Shown here: one piece after another, positions 33,958 through 42,083 of the stretch
Layout: each line of letters opens with the position of its first letter
Position numbering within the stretch: the first letter of the stretch is position 1
Assembly (NCBI GenBank): GCA_000965745.1
Contig: CP009479.1
Coordinates: forward strand, 1,994,457 to 2,058,456
Source of the DNA: an uncultured archaeon
GTDB lineage: Archaea > Thermoplasmatota > Thermoplasmata > Thermoplasmatales > Thermoplasmataceae
Length of the DNA: 64,000 nucleotides
Reading direction: 5' to 3'
Notes under the pieces: generated by a model
The model's database searches: none
The model's input: the letters and a program-made list of their open reading frames with translations, nothing else
What the model was told of the DNA's origin: nothing
Program-made: the position numbers and the translations under genes

Positions 33958-34275
33958 GTTATCCCATTCACAATATCCGATGGGTGTATAAAACCAAAAT
34001 CATGCCGGAAAATCAATTCCAACAAGGTGTCTTCAACATGGACCCTCGGTAAATACATCAGTCAACTTGAGAGCGTGTTGTTAGGGTTCACCAATCGGGC
34101 TGAAATTATGGCAAAAACGAGAACACTTCTCTGCCTTATGCGGAATCAATAAAAATCCATGATTTCAACCGCTGGAAAATTCCCGGGTTTTTCCGTCCTA
34201 CCCGTAACGTAGCATGATACACATCCTTAAATGTAAGGGGTAGCAAATATTACTTAAGAGGAGCTTTACAAACTC
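33958..34275. other. Intergenic region with a possible transposase tail
   Basis: These 318 bases hold the promoters of the flanking genes. On the plus strand, about 34000-34152, a frame without a start reads IKPKSCRKINSNKV and then WTLGKYISQLESVL, GFTNRAEIMAKTRTLL and ends CLMRNQ-stop, which looks like the C-terminal end of a transposase. I cannot name its family. A TATA-like element near 34240-34255 probably serves the radical SAM gene. Confidence 0.35.
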
Positions 34276-35409
34276 ATGCTGAACCGTAACGCGGCGGATT
34301 TTGGGCAGAAGCCACTGCTAGTTTTCTGGGAAACAACCAAATCATGCGACCTTTCCTGCAGGCATTGCAGGGCATCAGCTATCAAGGAGCCATTGCCAGG
34401 AGAACTGAATTATGAAGAATCCCTCAATCTCCTTAAGTCCATAACTTCCTTCGAAAAACCATACCCGAGGTTAATCATAACCGGTGGGGACCCGCTGAAG
34501 AAGGAAGGGCTTCTAGACCTGCTGGCAGAGGCCAGGGAGATCGGCATATCTGCATCCATAACTCCAGCAGTCACTGAAAGGCTTAAAGAATCTGTTATAG
34601 ACAGCCTCACCGATGTGGGTGTAAGGTCTTACGCCTTGAGCCTGGATGGTTCAACACCTGAAAGCCATGATGGGTTAAGGGGAGTGGAAGGGACATTCCG
34701 CAGGACTCTTGAGGTAATGGACATGCTGATAGAGAAAGGCCTCTCGGTTCAGGTGAATACGGCAGTAATGAAATCCAATGTCAACGAGCTTCCGCGGATC
34801 CTAAATCTTCTTTCAAACAGGAAAATCTCTACCTGGGCACCTTTCTTTCTCATAAGGACCGGAAGGGGAAACGAACTCGAAGACCTTTCTCCTGAAGAGT
34901 ATGAAGACGTAAACAACTGGATGTATCTCGCATCAAAATACGGTGTAAGAGTCAGGACCGTTGAATCGCCCATATTCAGGAGAATAGTTCTCCAGAAGGA
35001 GCAGGGGATGAGATACCGGGGAGGAGACCTTTACAGGCAGCTGAAATCTGAAACCATGAGGCTCATGAGGGTTCCGGGAAAGAGAAGCAAGAGTTACTTT
35101 GTCGGTTCAAGAGACGGCTCTGGAGTGATTTTCGTCTCACACGACGGATATGTTTCACCTAGCGGTTTCCTGCCACTTCAGATGGAAAACGTGAAAGACA
35201 AGGACCTGGCCAGCATCTACAGGGACAACCCTGTGCTAAGGGCTATCAGAACTCCTTCCAGGTATAGCGGGAAGTGTGGTGTGTGTGAATTCAACATCAT
35301 TTGCGGCGGTTCAAGGGCAAGAGCATACTACCACACTGGCGATTTACTCTCTTCTGATCCGTCATGCGTCTACACGCCAAGAAAATACAAAGCAGTGGAA
35401 GCTTCATGA
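34276..35409 (+). CDS. Radical SAM/SPASM-domain protein (TIGR04053-like)
   Basis: This 377-residue protein binds a 4Fe-4S cluster through C24, C28 and C31 (CDLSCRHC) to cleave SAM, and has a Cys-rich C-terminal SPASM-type region (CGVCEFNIICGG with a later Cys in DPSCVY). The N-terminal wording (LLVFWETTKSCDLSCRHCRA) matches the group that includes haem-synthesis AhbD and the TIGR04053 family. The substrate is unknown; haem or a modified peptide is possible. No precursor-peptide gene was found beside it. Confidence 0.85.
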   Translation: MLNRNAADFGQKPLLVFWETTKSCDLSCRHCRASAIKEPLPGELNYEESLNLLKSITSFEKPYPRLIITGGDPLKKEGLLDLLAEAREIGISASITPAVTERLKESVIDSLTDVGVRSYALSLDGSTPESHDGLRGVEGTFRRTLEVMDMLIEKGLSVQVNTAVMKSNVNELPRILNLLSNRKISTWAPFFLIRTGRGNELEDLSPEEYEDVNNWMYLASKYGVRVRTVESPIFRRIVLQKEQGMRYRGGDLYRQLKSETMRLMRVPGKRSKSYFVGSRDGSGVIFVSHDGYVSPSGFLPLQMENVKDKDLASIYRDNPVLRAIRTPSRYSGKCGVCEFNIICGGSRARAYYHTGDLLSSDPSCVYTPRKYKAVEAS

Positions 35410-35416
35410 AGGTGCT

Positions 35417-36004
35417 TCAGAAATAGGTCGTGGAAATCTTCTCGAAGAGTTCTTCTATCCTGTCCTTTATGATCCTCAGGTCTTCAGCAATGTCAGGAAA
35501 AGCTCTCGAATAAGTGCTGAAAAGGAAATTCACTAGTTTAAGGGCCAGCTTTACTATTCTTTCAACAGCCTCTCTTATCATTCCACCCTTAAAATCCCTG
35601 TTTGCACCCAGTTCGAGCCTGCTATCATCAGCGTCCTTTCCAAGGATTTTCTCAAGAGGGTCTTCGAACCCTGCATAGATGACCTCGAAATCACTGGCGT
35701 CGGGAAACTCCCTGAAAACGTATTCGGAAAGACCAATTCCCTTCCCGACTACTATGTTAATTTCTCTGGAATCGACAGACGTGATCCTCCCGTCGGGAAA
35801 CTTCACATTGACTTTTGCATCCTCGAATATGGGCCTGTCGAACTCTTTTATCTTCTTCTCTACCCTATCCCTCAGGTCCACAAACTGCTTCAGCTCTATC
35901 TTCCCACTGATAGACCACACCTGATCTCTCAATGAAACAGCCTCCTTGTAGCTGTTTGTTACCCTGATGCGTTCTGAAATATAGTCTGCGCTGTTGAAGG
36001 ACAT
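35417..36004 (-). CDS. Conserved hypothetical protein
   Basis: This 195-residue protein is acidic and charged, with predicted helices at both ends and a beta-rich middle (VNVKFPDGRITSVDSREINIVVG). I find no catalytic motif, Cys or membrane helix. It is convergent with the radical SAM gene, seven bases apart. The codon use and clear secondary-structure pattern support a real gene, perhaps limited to this lineage. Confidence 0.7.
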   Translation of the reverse strand: MSFNSADYISERIRVTNSYKEAVSLRDQVWSISGKIELKQFVDLRDRVEKKIKEFDRPIFEDAKVNVKFPDGRITSVDSREINIVVGKGIGLSEYVFREFPDASDFEVIYAGFEDPLEKILGKDADDSRLELGANRDFKGGMIREAVERIVKLALKLVNFLFSTYSRAFPDIAEDLRIIKDRIEELFEKISTTYF

Positions 36005-36277
36005 ATAGTCCCGTAATCATGGAATCAGGATTATTTATCGTCACGATGATAGACACATCAGGATTTCGTTTCACAATATACACATTTATATGCATCCCGG
36101 GCAGTCCATGAGGCACCTGAAAGCCAACCAACTTACTCCCGAACCTGATTAACTTCATTTGCCAGCAATGAAGGGCATAGCTAAGACGCCTGCAAAAATA
36201 ATTAAGAACCTCCCGCCCGTTCCAATCCTGAAAAAATGGATTGTTATAATCTATGAGCGCAGGAGTTCACAAAATTC

Positions 36278-37495
36278 TCATAGAGTTATTTCTTCTTCAG
36301 GCTTTAGCATGGGCGCATCAACAGTTACCGACTTCGGGTATTTTATTCCAGCTCCCGTGTTGAGGGCAACAACGCGTTCATTCTTGTCTATCCACCCGTT
36401 GTCGACCAGCTTCCTGATCCCCGCTATTGTCGAGGCGCCCTCAGGGCTCACAAACAGCCCTTCATTGTGCCCCACCATTGCCTGTGCCTCAAGAATCTCT
36501 TCATCTGAGACTGAGAGCGCATATCCGCCGGTCTCATAGAGGGCATCCAGCACAAGGAAATCGCCCAGTGACTTGGGAACGTTCATGCCAAAGGCTACGG
36601 TGTAGGAATCCTCCCACAAATCACTCTCCCTTCTCTTATTTTTCCAGGCATCCACAATAGGTGCACACCCTTCAGCCTGGACCGAAACAAGGCGAGTGTT
36701 TGCGTCATCGATCCAGCCAACTTCCTTGAGCTCCTTCATGGCTTTGTGTATCCCTATTAAGCCAAGCCCTCCCCCGGTTGGGTACAGTATAACATCGGGA
36801 GGTTTCCAGTCGAGCTGCTCCATGATTTCATACCCCATGGTTTTCTTCCCTTCAAGCCTGTATGGTTCCTTGAGTGTTGACACTTCAAAGAGCCCGTACT
36901 TCTCACAGAGTTTTCCAACGATGACTCCTGCATCATTGATCCTGCCGTCAACTAGATATAGGTGTGCCCCGGCAGCAGTGCATTCTGATCGTGTGATCAT
37001 TGGGGCATTATTTGGCATGACAACATATGCGCCAAGGCCTGCTTTTGCGCTGTAAGTTGCCCAGGCAGCCCCTGCATTGCCGTTTGTAGGTATCGCTATG
37101 TTGGATATTCCAAGCTCCTTTGCCTTGGAAACTCCTGCAGCGGCTCCCCTGGCCTTGAAGGTGCCGGTCGGGTTGAGGCCTTCATTCTTGATCATCAGAT
37201 TGTTGAGGTGAAGTTTTTCTCCAAGGGAGTCCATCTCGAGAAGAGGAGTGTAACCTTCTCCAAGTGTTACAATGTTTTGAGGGTCAGCAACAGGAAGAAA
37301 CTCGCTGTATCTCCACATGTTACCATCCCTTCTCGAAATTTCCTGCTTGTCTGCGTTCTCTTTCAAACCTTCAACGTCGTACATTGCCAACAATGGCGAA
37401 CCGCATGTACATAGGTTGTTGACCTTCATTGCATCATATTTTTTCGAACACTTTGGACAATACAAGTGGTCAACATAACTGAATCTCTTGTCCAT
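36278..37495 (-). CDS. thrC: Threonine synthase
   Basis: This PLP enzyme makes threonine from O-phosphohomoserine. A small N-terminal zinc-ribbon-like segment (YCPKCSKKYD and CTCGSPLL) precedes the fold-type II core; the PLP lysine is in NPTGTFKARGAA and the phosphate-binding loop is TGGGLGLIG. It matches archaeal and Chloroflexi-type threonine synthase. The ATG at 37495 (MDKRF) is used because a TATA-like GTTAAATAGT lies about 28 bases upstream; the longer frame starts at 37510. Another PLP lyase of this fold is possible but less likely. Confidence 0.88.
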   Translation of the reverse strand: MDKRFSYVDHLYCPKCSKKYDAMKVNNLCTCGSPLLAMYDVEGLKENADKQEISRRDGNMWRYSEFLPVADPQNIVTLGEGYTPLLEMDSLGEKLHLNNLMIKNEGLNPTGTFKARGAAAGVSKAKELGISNIAIPTNGNAGAAWATYSAKAGLGAYVVMPNNAPMITRSECTAAGAHLYLVDGRINDAGVIVGKLCEKYGLFEVSTLKEPYRLEGKKTMGYEIMEQLDWKPPDVILYPTGGGLGLIGIHKAMKELKEVGWIDDANTRLVSVQAEGCAPIVDAWKNKRRESDLWEDSYTVAFGMNVPKSLGDFLVLDALYETGGYALSVSDEEILEAQAMVGHNEGLFVSPEGASTIAGIRKLVDNGWIDKNERVVALNTGAGIKYPKSVTVDAPMLKPEEEITL

Positions 37496-37726
37496 GCTAT
37501 TCCTACACAAAGATACTATTTAACAGTTGTTCAGCATTTAAATACGTGGCATTCCGGAATATTACCAGTAGTGAGCGACATTTTTCGACGCTGTTTTTGT
37601 TAAAATTGAACTAAGTTGGTATATGAATTTTAGCACTTTGCCTGAAAATTAAATTTCAAAAGTTTCCCCGTACGTTTAATAATATATTTATTGCTCTTTC
37701 ATTGGCATTTGTGTGAATAAACTGTA

Positions 37727-37737
37727 ATTTTTATATG
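37727..37737 (+). promoter_or_regulatory. TATA box deciding the GTG start at 37758
   Basis: TTTTTATATG is centred 26 bases before the GTG at 37758, so this leaderless start is preferred to the TTG at 37743. Confidence 0.6.
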
Positions 37738-37757
37738 ATATCTTGCAATTTTTGCCT

Positions 37758-38354
37758 GTGGCAACATACAGGAAGAACAGGGGGTCGGTGGAAAATACCG
37801 TCAGAAACTATCTGAGGTCCAATATGAATGCGTATTCTATGCTGAAAAGTGGTGCAGCAAATATAAGCAAGCTGAGCAGGGACATAAGGCGGGAACACGC
37901 AGACCTCAGCATATCGAGCATAAGATATTCGCTGAACAAGATAATGGCAGAACCTTCCGGAAACAAGTCTGACCTTTCGAAGGTGGACAGGCTGATTGCA
38001 CAAAGCAAGATTACGCTGCAGGATAAGATAACTGTCCTGACAGCAAATTCACCTGCCAGGGTCAACTACATATCTGCAACCTACCTGACAGACTCAGTTG
38101 TTTATATCGTGGACGAAACCAAGGAAGGCAGGCATCTAAACGAGCCAGAGATTGTCGCTGAGAGAGATGTAAGCCTTCTGCATATTTTCTCGTCAAGAGA
38201 CATTGAAAAGGTTCCGGGTTTCGTGATGAGGATAACAGAACGCCTCTTCTCTGCTGGAATAAACATTCTGCAGCTCATATCATGTGCCAATGAAACAATA
38301 ATCGTAGTGAGAAAAAGTGACGGGATAAAGGCCTATGAAGCGCTGGTTGGCTGA
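37758..38354 (+). CDS. ACT-like regulatory protein with N-terminal helical domain
   Basis: This 198-residue protein combines an N-terminal helix-turn-helix-like region (SVENTVRNYLRSNMNAYSML, then NISKLSRDIRREHADLSISSIRYSL) with a C-terminal ACT-type fold (VVYIVDETKEG, SLLHIFSSRDIEKVPGFVMRITERL, INILQLISCANETIIVV). ACT domains sense amino acids. It faces argH convergently, and its closest relative in the window is at 55182. Control of arginine or threonine genes is an inference from position. Confidence 0.65.
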   Translation: MATYRKNRGSVENTVRNYLRSNMNAYSMLKSGAANISKLSRDIRREHADLSISSIRYSLNKIMAEPSGNKSDLSKVDRLIAQSKITLQDKITVLTANSPARVNYISATYLTDSVVYIVDETKEGRHLNEPEIVAERDVSLLHIFSSRDIEKVPGFVMRITERLFSAGINILQLISCANETIIVVRKSDGIKAYEALVG

Positions 38355-38372
38355 ATTAGCAACTAACGGTGA

Positions 38373-39701
38373 TTATCGGTCGAGCAGCTTCCTGGCTTTC
38401 CCGATTAGATCCTCCCGTGCACGGATTATCTCTTTAATCCCCGATTCAACGGAATCTTCAACAGCCCTAATATCAGATTCGTCCACTGAAAGGATGGAAC
38501 CGGGCTTTATCTCATCAAGCTTTTCTCCTTCAAGGATTCTCTTCCCAACCTGCGAATAGGAGTCTTTCCATGATGCCCCGAGGCTGAACATTGCCTTTGC
38601 GTTTGCTGTTGCGTATGAAGAATTCTTGATTGATAACCCCGCTGCCCCGGAATTAACAGTAAGCCCTGAAAAGAAATCAGGAAGCGGATCGAGTATCATC
38701 TTTACTCTTTGGAATATATTGACCAGTATTTTCTTTGAAATCTGAAAATCCCTGTGGTAACCGGACGACTTGTTCGCAACCATCCCAAGCAGCGAGTTGA
38801 ATTTTCCAATGATCTCGCTTGTGTAGCCCTGGACCATCTCGAGGAAATCCGGGTTTCTCTTGTTTGCCATCAGTGAACTGCCGGTGACGAACCCTTCCGG
38901 AAGTGTGAACAGTGGCATCTCATCTCCTGAGAACATTATGAGATCCTGGGAAATTCTGGAAATATTGAGCAGCAGCTTGAGGAGAGGGAATACAAGATCT
39001 ACTTCGTCCATCCCGCGCCTGAGGGAAAGGTATTGCGGATTTTTTTTCACAGCCTTCAGTCCCAGAAGTTCTGAGACGCCATTGAAGTCGGCGTCACTCA
39101 GGCTTCCAAATCCAGATCCGTAGCCGAACGGGACATGATCAATGCTTCTGGAAACCTGTTCCAGGCTCTCTGCAGATTCCTTGAATATCGCAGCAAAATA
39201 ATCGAAGTACGATTTGACGGAAATCACCATCCCCTGCCTGTAGTGCGTATAGCCTGGCATCTCGCCACTTACTTCATCTCTCTTCTTCAGAAGCTCTTTG
39301 GATATCTGCAGGGACAGTGAGGCTAACCTAAGGAGCTCGAACCTTCCGTAAAGCAGGATGTCAGTATGGATCTGCTCATTTCTTGAGAGGAACATCCTGA
39401 GATTCTTTCCAGCTTCCCCGGCTTTCTGAAGAACATAGTTCTCAACGTTGCCGTGTACATCTTCAAGCTCTTTTTTCAACACAATTTTTGCATCGAGAAG
39501 TGAAAGCAGGGCAGATATGATTTTTGCACTATCCTCCTTTGGAAGAAGATTCTGCATGTGCATCTGCACCTGGTAAGCTAACAGGGCAAGTACTTCATAC
39601 TCCAGGAATACTCTGTCTATGACTACGTCTTCATCAACCATTAGGTTGTCAATATCAGAAGGGAGTTCCTTGGAAGCCCCCCCGCTCCAGATTTTAGTCA
39701 T
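38373..39701 (-). CDS. argH: Argininosuccinate lyase
   Basis: This 442-residue fumarase-superfamily enzyme splits argininosuccinate into arginine and fumarate. The superfamily loop is GSSLMANKRNPDFLEM (near residue 276), with the usual catalytic Ser. The N-terminus (MTKIWSGG) and the helical core GYTHYRQGMV are typical. Its start overlaps the stop of argG by four bases, so the last two steps of arginine synthesis are one operon. Confidence 0.94.
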   Translation of the reverse strand: MTKIWSGGASKELPSDIDNLMVDEDVVIDRVFLEYEVLALLAYQVQMHMQNLLPKEDSAKIISALLSLLDAKIVLKKELEDVHGNVENYVLQKAGEAGKNLRMFLSRNEQIHTDILLYGRFELLRLASLSLQISKELLKKRDEVSGEMPGYTHYRQGMVISVKSYFDYFAAIFKESAESLEQVSRSIDHVPFGYGSGFGSLSDADFNGVSELLGLKAVKKNPQYLSLRRGMDEVDLVFPLLKLLLNISRISQDLIMFSGDEMPLFTLPEGFVTGSSLMANKRNPDFLEMVQGYTSEIIGKFNSLLGMVANKSSGYHRDFQISKKILVNIFQRVKMILDPLPDFFSGLTVNSGAAGLSIKNSSYATANAKAMFSLGASWKDSYSQVGKRILEGEKLDEIKPGSILSVDESDIRAVEDSVESGIKEIIRAREDLIGKARKLLDR

Positions 39702-40924
39702 GTCTGATTCTTACTGCTCAGTATCCTTTCTAATTTCTTATTCCTTACTCTTGCTGTATTCACTGTCTGATTCCCGAATATGCTGATGAACCCTTTCGCC
39801 ATTGATTGGTCAAATGTATCCTGTTTTCCATACGTGGAAGTTTCAAAGTTGTAAAGGGAATTCTGGCTCTCAATCCCTGCCACAGAGCAAAGGCCCTTGT
39901 CGAGAATAAGCCTTACTTCTCCTGTAATTGGTTCATTAACACTTTCCTCAAAGGCATTTATATGCGTCATCACAGGGTCGAACCAGAGCCCATTGTAGAC
40001 CAGGTCTCCCCATTTGGCATCCATTGCTTTTTTGATGTCCATTTCTTCCTTGTTGAGTGTAATTCTCTCAAGGGCCTTATGTGCAGCCAGTAGAACAACC
40101 GCGGCAGGGCATTCATAAAATTCACGGCTCTTGATTCCTGTGACTCTGTCTTCCAGATAGTCTATTCCGCCGATTCCTCTCTGCCCGGAAATTGAGTTTA
40201 GCCTGGAAACTATGTGCCTGATGTCCAAATCTTCATTGTTCAATGTGACGGGAAGCCCTTGGGAGAACCCAATCTGAACTTCGGCCTTAACCTCCCTTAC
40301 GAGATGAGGAGGTACAACCCAGGAGTAAGCATCATCCGGGACCGGGAAAGCAGGATTCTCCAGGTCTGATCCTTCTACCGAACGCCCCCATAGGTTCTCG
40401 TCGGTGGAGTACTTCCCGCCCTGTTTTACAGGGATGTTGTTTGCAAGGGCAAACTCCACTTCCTGATCACGGTTGAGCCCCCAGTCCCTCACCGGGGCAA
40501 TTACTTCAATATCATCGTTTAAAGCTTTGATTGAAACTTCGAATCTTACCTGATCGTTACCTTTGCCAGTGCAGCCGTGAACTATCAGATCACAGTCATA
40601 TTCTTCCGCGAAACGCACTGCTTCAAGAGACATTAGCGGCCTTGCGATGCTTGTTGACAATGGATAAATACCCCCATAGAGCCCGTCTGATTTGATCTCT
40701 CTTGAAATGTATTCAGCTGCAAATTTTTTCTTTACGTCTTCAGTGATTACGTCAGTTGCACCTAAATCCCAAGCTTTTCCGGATATCGCCTTCAGGTCAT
40801 TCTCTTCCTGCCCAATGTCCAGTGTGAGGGTCAATACATCCATGCCGAGCTTTTCCTGCAGCATTTTAAGCATTACTGAAGTGTCAAGGCCTCCAGAGTA
40901 AAGAAGAAGGGCTCTCTTTGCCAT
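39698..40924 (-). CDS. argG: Argininosuccinate synthase
   Basis: This 408-residue enzyme joins citrulline and aspartate using ATP. The N-terminal P-loop-like motif is YSGGLDTSVML (residues 9-19). The other signatures are GNDQVRFE (CTGKGNDQVRFEV) and KYSTDENLWG. A TATA-like AATATTTAATATAAG lies about 25 bases before the ATG, so the operon is probably leaderless. Together with argH it shows a working arginine branch, though carbamoyl-phosphate and ornithine genes are outside the window. Confidence 0.95.
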   Translation of the reverse strand: MAKRALLLYSGGLDTSVMLKMLQEKLGMDVLTLTLDIGQEENDLKAISGKAWDLGATDVITEDVKKKFAAEYISREIKSDGLYGGIYPLSTSIARPLMSLEAVRFAEEYDCDLIVHGCTGKGNDQVRFEVSIKALNDDIEVIAPVRDWGLNRDQEVEFALANNIPVKQGGKYSTDENLWGRSVEGSDLENPAFPVPDDAYSWVVPPHLVREVKAEVQIGFSQGLPVTLNNEDLDIRHIVSRLNSISGQRGIGGIDYLEDRVTGIKSREFYECPAAVVLLAAHKALERITLNKEEMDIKKAMDAKWGDLVYNGLWFDPVMTHINAFEESVNEPITGEVRLILDKGLCSVAGIESQNSLYNFETSTYGKQDTFDQSMAKGFISIFGNQTVNTARVRNKKLERILSSKNQT

Positions 40925-41091
40925 AATGCTGGAGAGTTGCCTTATATTAAATATTTTTTAGTATTATTGTCAAAAATACTATCATATTGTCATTATAGAA
41001 ACTTATATTGTGAATATTTCAACATTAACTGATGAAATAATTGTGCTTATATCTCACCTGTTACCTTTCGAAGGAAACTCTAACGCCTTCC

Positions 41092-41409
41092 TCAATAAAA
41101 CGCACTTTGTTCTATCCATGGCAAACACTCTGGCACGCCTCCTGCAATGTCTGGGATATAATTTCCGGCATCTCATCCCGGATGGATTTTCAGGAATCCT
41201 TCTATTAGAGCTGCCACATTTTTGTTCTGTGGGCTTTATCGATAAAACATTTCATCATTCTTTTCGACATTGCCTTTCTATCAGAAGTATGAAGCTACTC
41301 CCCGAACCAAATTCATGCAGGCTGCGAGTTGATACGCCACAAGGTTCTCAGCCATTTTTGAAGCTTTTTCCATGCCGTCAATTGTAGAAATAACAAGCCC
41401 ATTCGTGCA
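41092..41409 (-). pseudogene. cutA: cutA (divalent-cation tolerance protein) pseudogene
   Basis: On the minus strand a broken CutA1 reads across frames. The first part, GLVISTIDGMEKASKMAEN followed by LVAYQLAACMNLVRGVASYF, is the start of CutA; two stops follow, then KGNVEKNDEMFY. In a shifted frame come VAALIEGFLKIHP and, shifted again, YIPDIAGGVPECLPWIEQSAFY, the family C-terminus. Stops and at least two frameshifts rule out function. It fills most of the gap between argG and marR and suggests recent gene loss. Confidence 0.78.
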
Positions 41410-41511
41410 AACATATTCTGATTAGATGTTTAGGTGAAATGACCTGTGGGATAGGGGGCAACTCCGGCACTTTATTCGATTGGGAATGTGCAATTTGAGG
41501 GTTTTAAAAAG

Positions 41512-41544
41512 GTTAGATTTACCTAATAGTTATATAGGTCTAAC
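41512..41544. promoter_or_regulatory. Nested inverted repeats over the marR promoter
   Basis: ACCTA (41521-41525) and TAGGT (41535-41539), and outside them GTTAGA (41512-41517) and TCTAAC (41539-41544), form nested inverted repeats. They surround the TATA box TTATATAGG at about 41530-41538, which is 27 bases before the ATG. A MarR dimer bound here would block its own promoter. Confidence 0.6.
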
Positions 41545-41561
41545 TAATATACCCCAATCAG

Positions 41562-42083
41562 ATGAATAAGGACTCGTATCACTCCATCGATAAAGACATT
41601 TCTGCTGAAAAATCACAGATTGTCAACGAGATATTTACTGCTTGGGAGAGCCTGGTATCGGAGATTATCTCCTATCACTCAAAATCCCTGAAATACGAGC
41701 GTCTCAAGCTACCGAGTTTTTTCATCATGAATTACCTTTACAGGAATGGGCCCCAGAATCTCTCGGTTCTCGCCAACCTGGCCGGGGTATCAAAACCCAC
41801 TATCACGAGCATAGTGGACAATCTCGAAAACCACGGCCTGGTAGCCAGAACAAAGGACACTGTTGACCGGCGGAAGCTGGCAGTTGACATAACCCCGTTG
41901 GCGGGAGAGAAGATGAAAAGGATCTTTTTCAGCAAAGACGACGTGAAAACAGAACTTGCCAAAGCTCTGAGCAGTGATCAGCTCAATGCATTCAGGGAAT
42001 CAATCTGCGTTCTTGGAACTATAGTACGCAGCGTCTCTGAAAAGAAACTGACCACAATGACAGAAGGTGAAGAAAATTACTGA
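41562..42083 (+). CDS. MarR-family transcription regulator
   Basis: This 173-residue winged-helix regulator has the MarR layout: NYLYRNGPQNLSVLANLAGVSK, split here, then the recognition helix PTITSIVDNLENHGLVAR and the wing DRRKLAVDITPLAG. It begins with an unusual charged tail. It lies directly before a 14-helix efflux pump gene whose start overlaps its end by 17 bases. It probably represses the pair until a toxic compound binds. Confidence 0.92.
   Translation: MNKDSYHSIDKDISAEKSQIVNEIFTAWESLVSEIISYHSKSLKYERLKLPSFFIMNYLYRNGPQNLSVLANLAGVSKPTITSIVDNLENHGLVARTKDTVDRRKLAVDITPLAGEKMKRIFFSKDDVKTELAKALSSDQLNAFRESICVLGTIVRSVSEKKLTTMTEGEENY

Noticed and set aside
41010-41387. 125-codon plus-strand ORF before marR
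   Set aside because: It is antisense to the cutA pseudogene, has no recognisable motif, and its codon pattern is poor.
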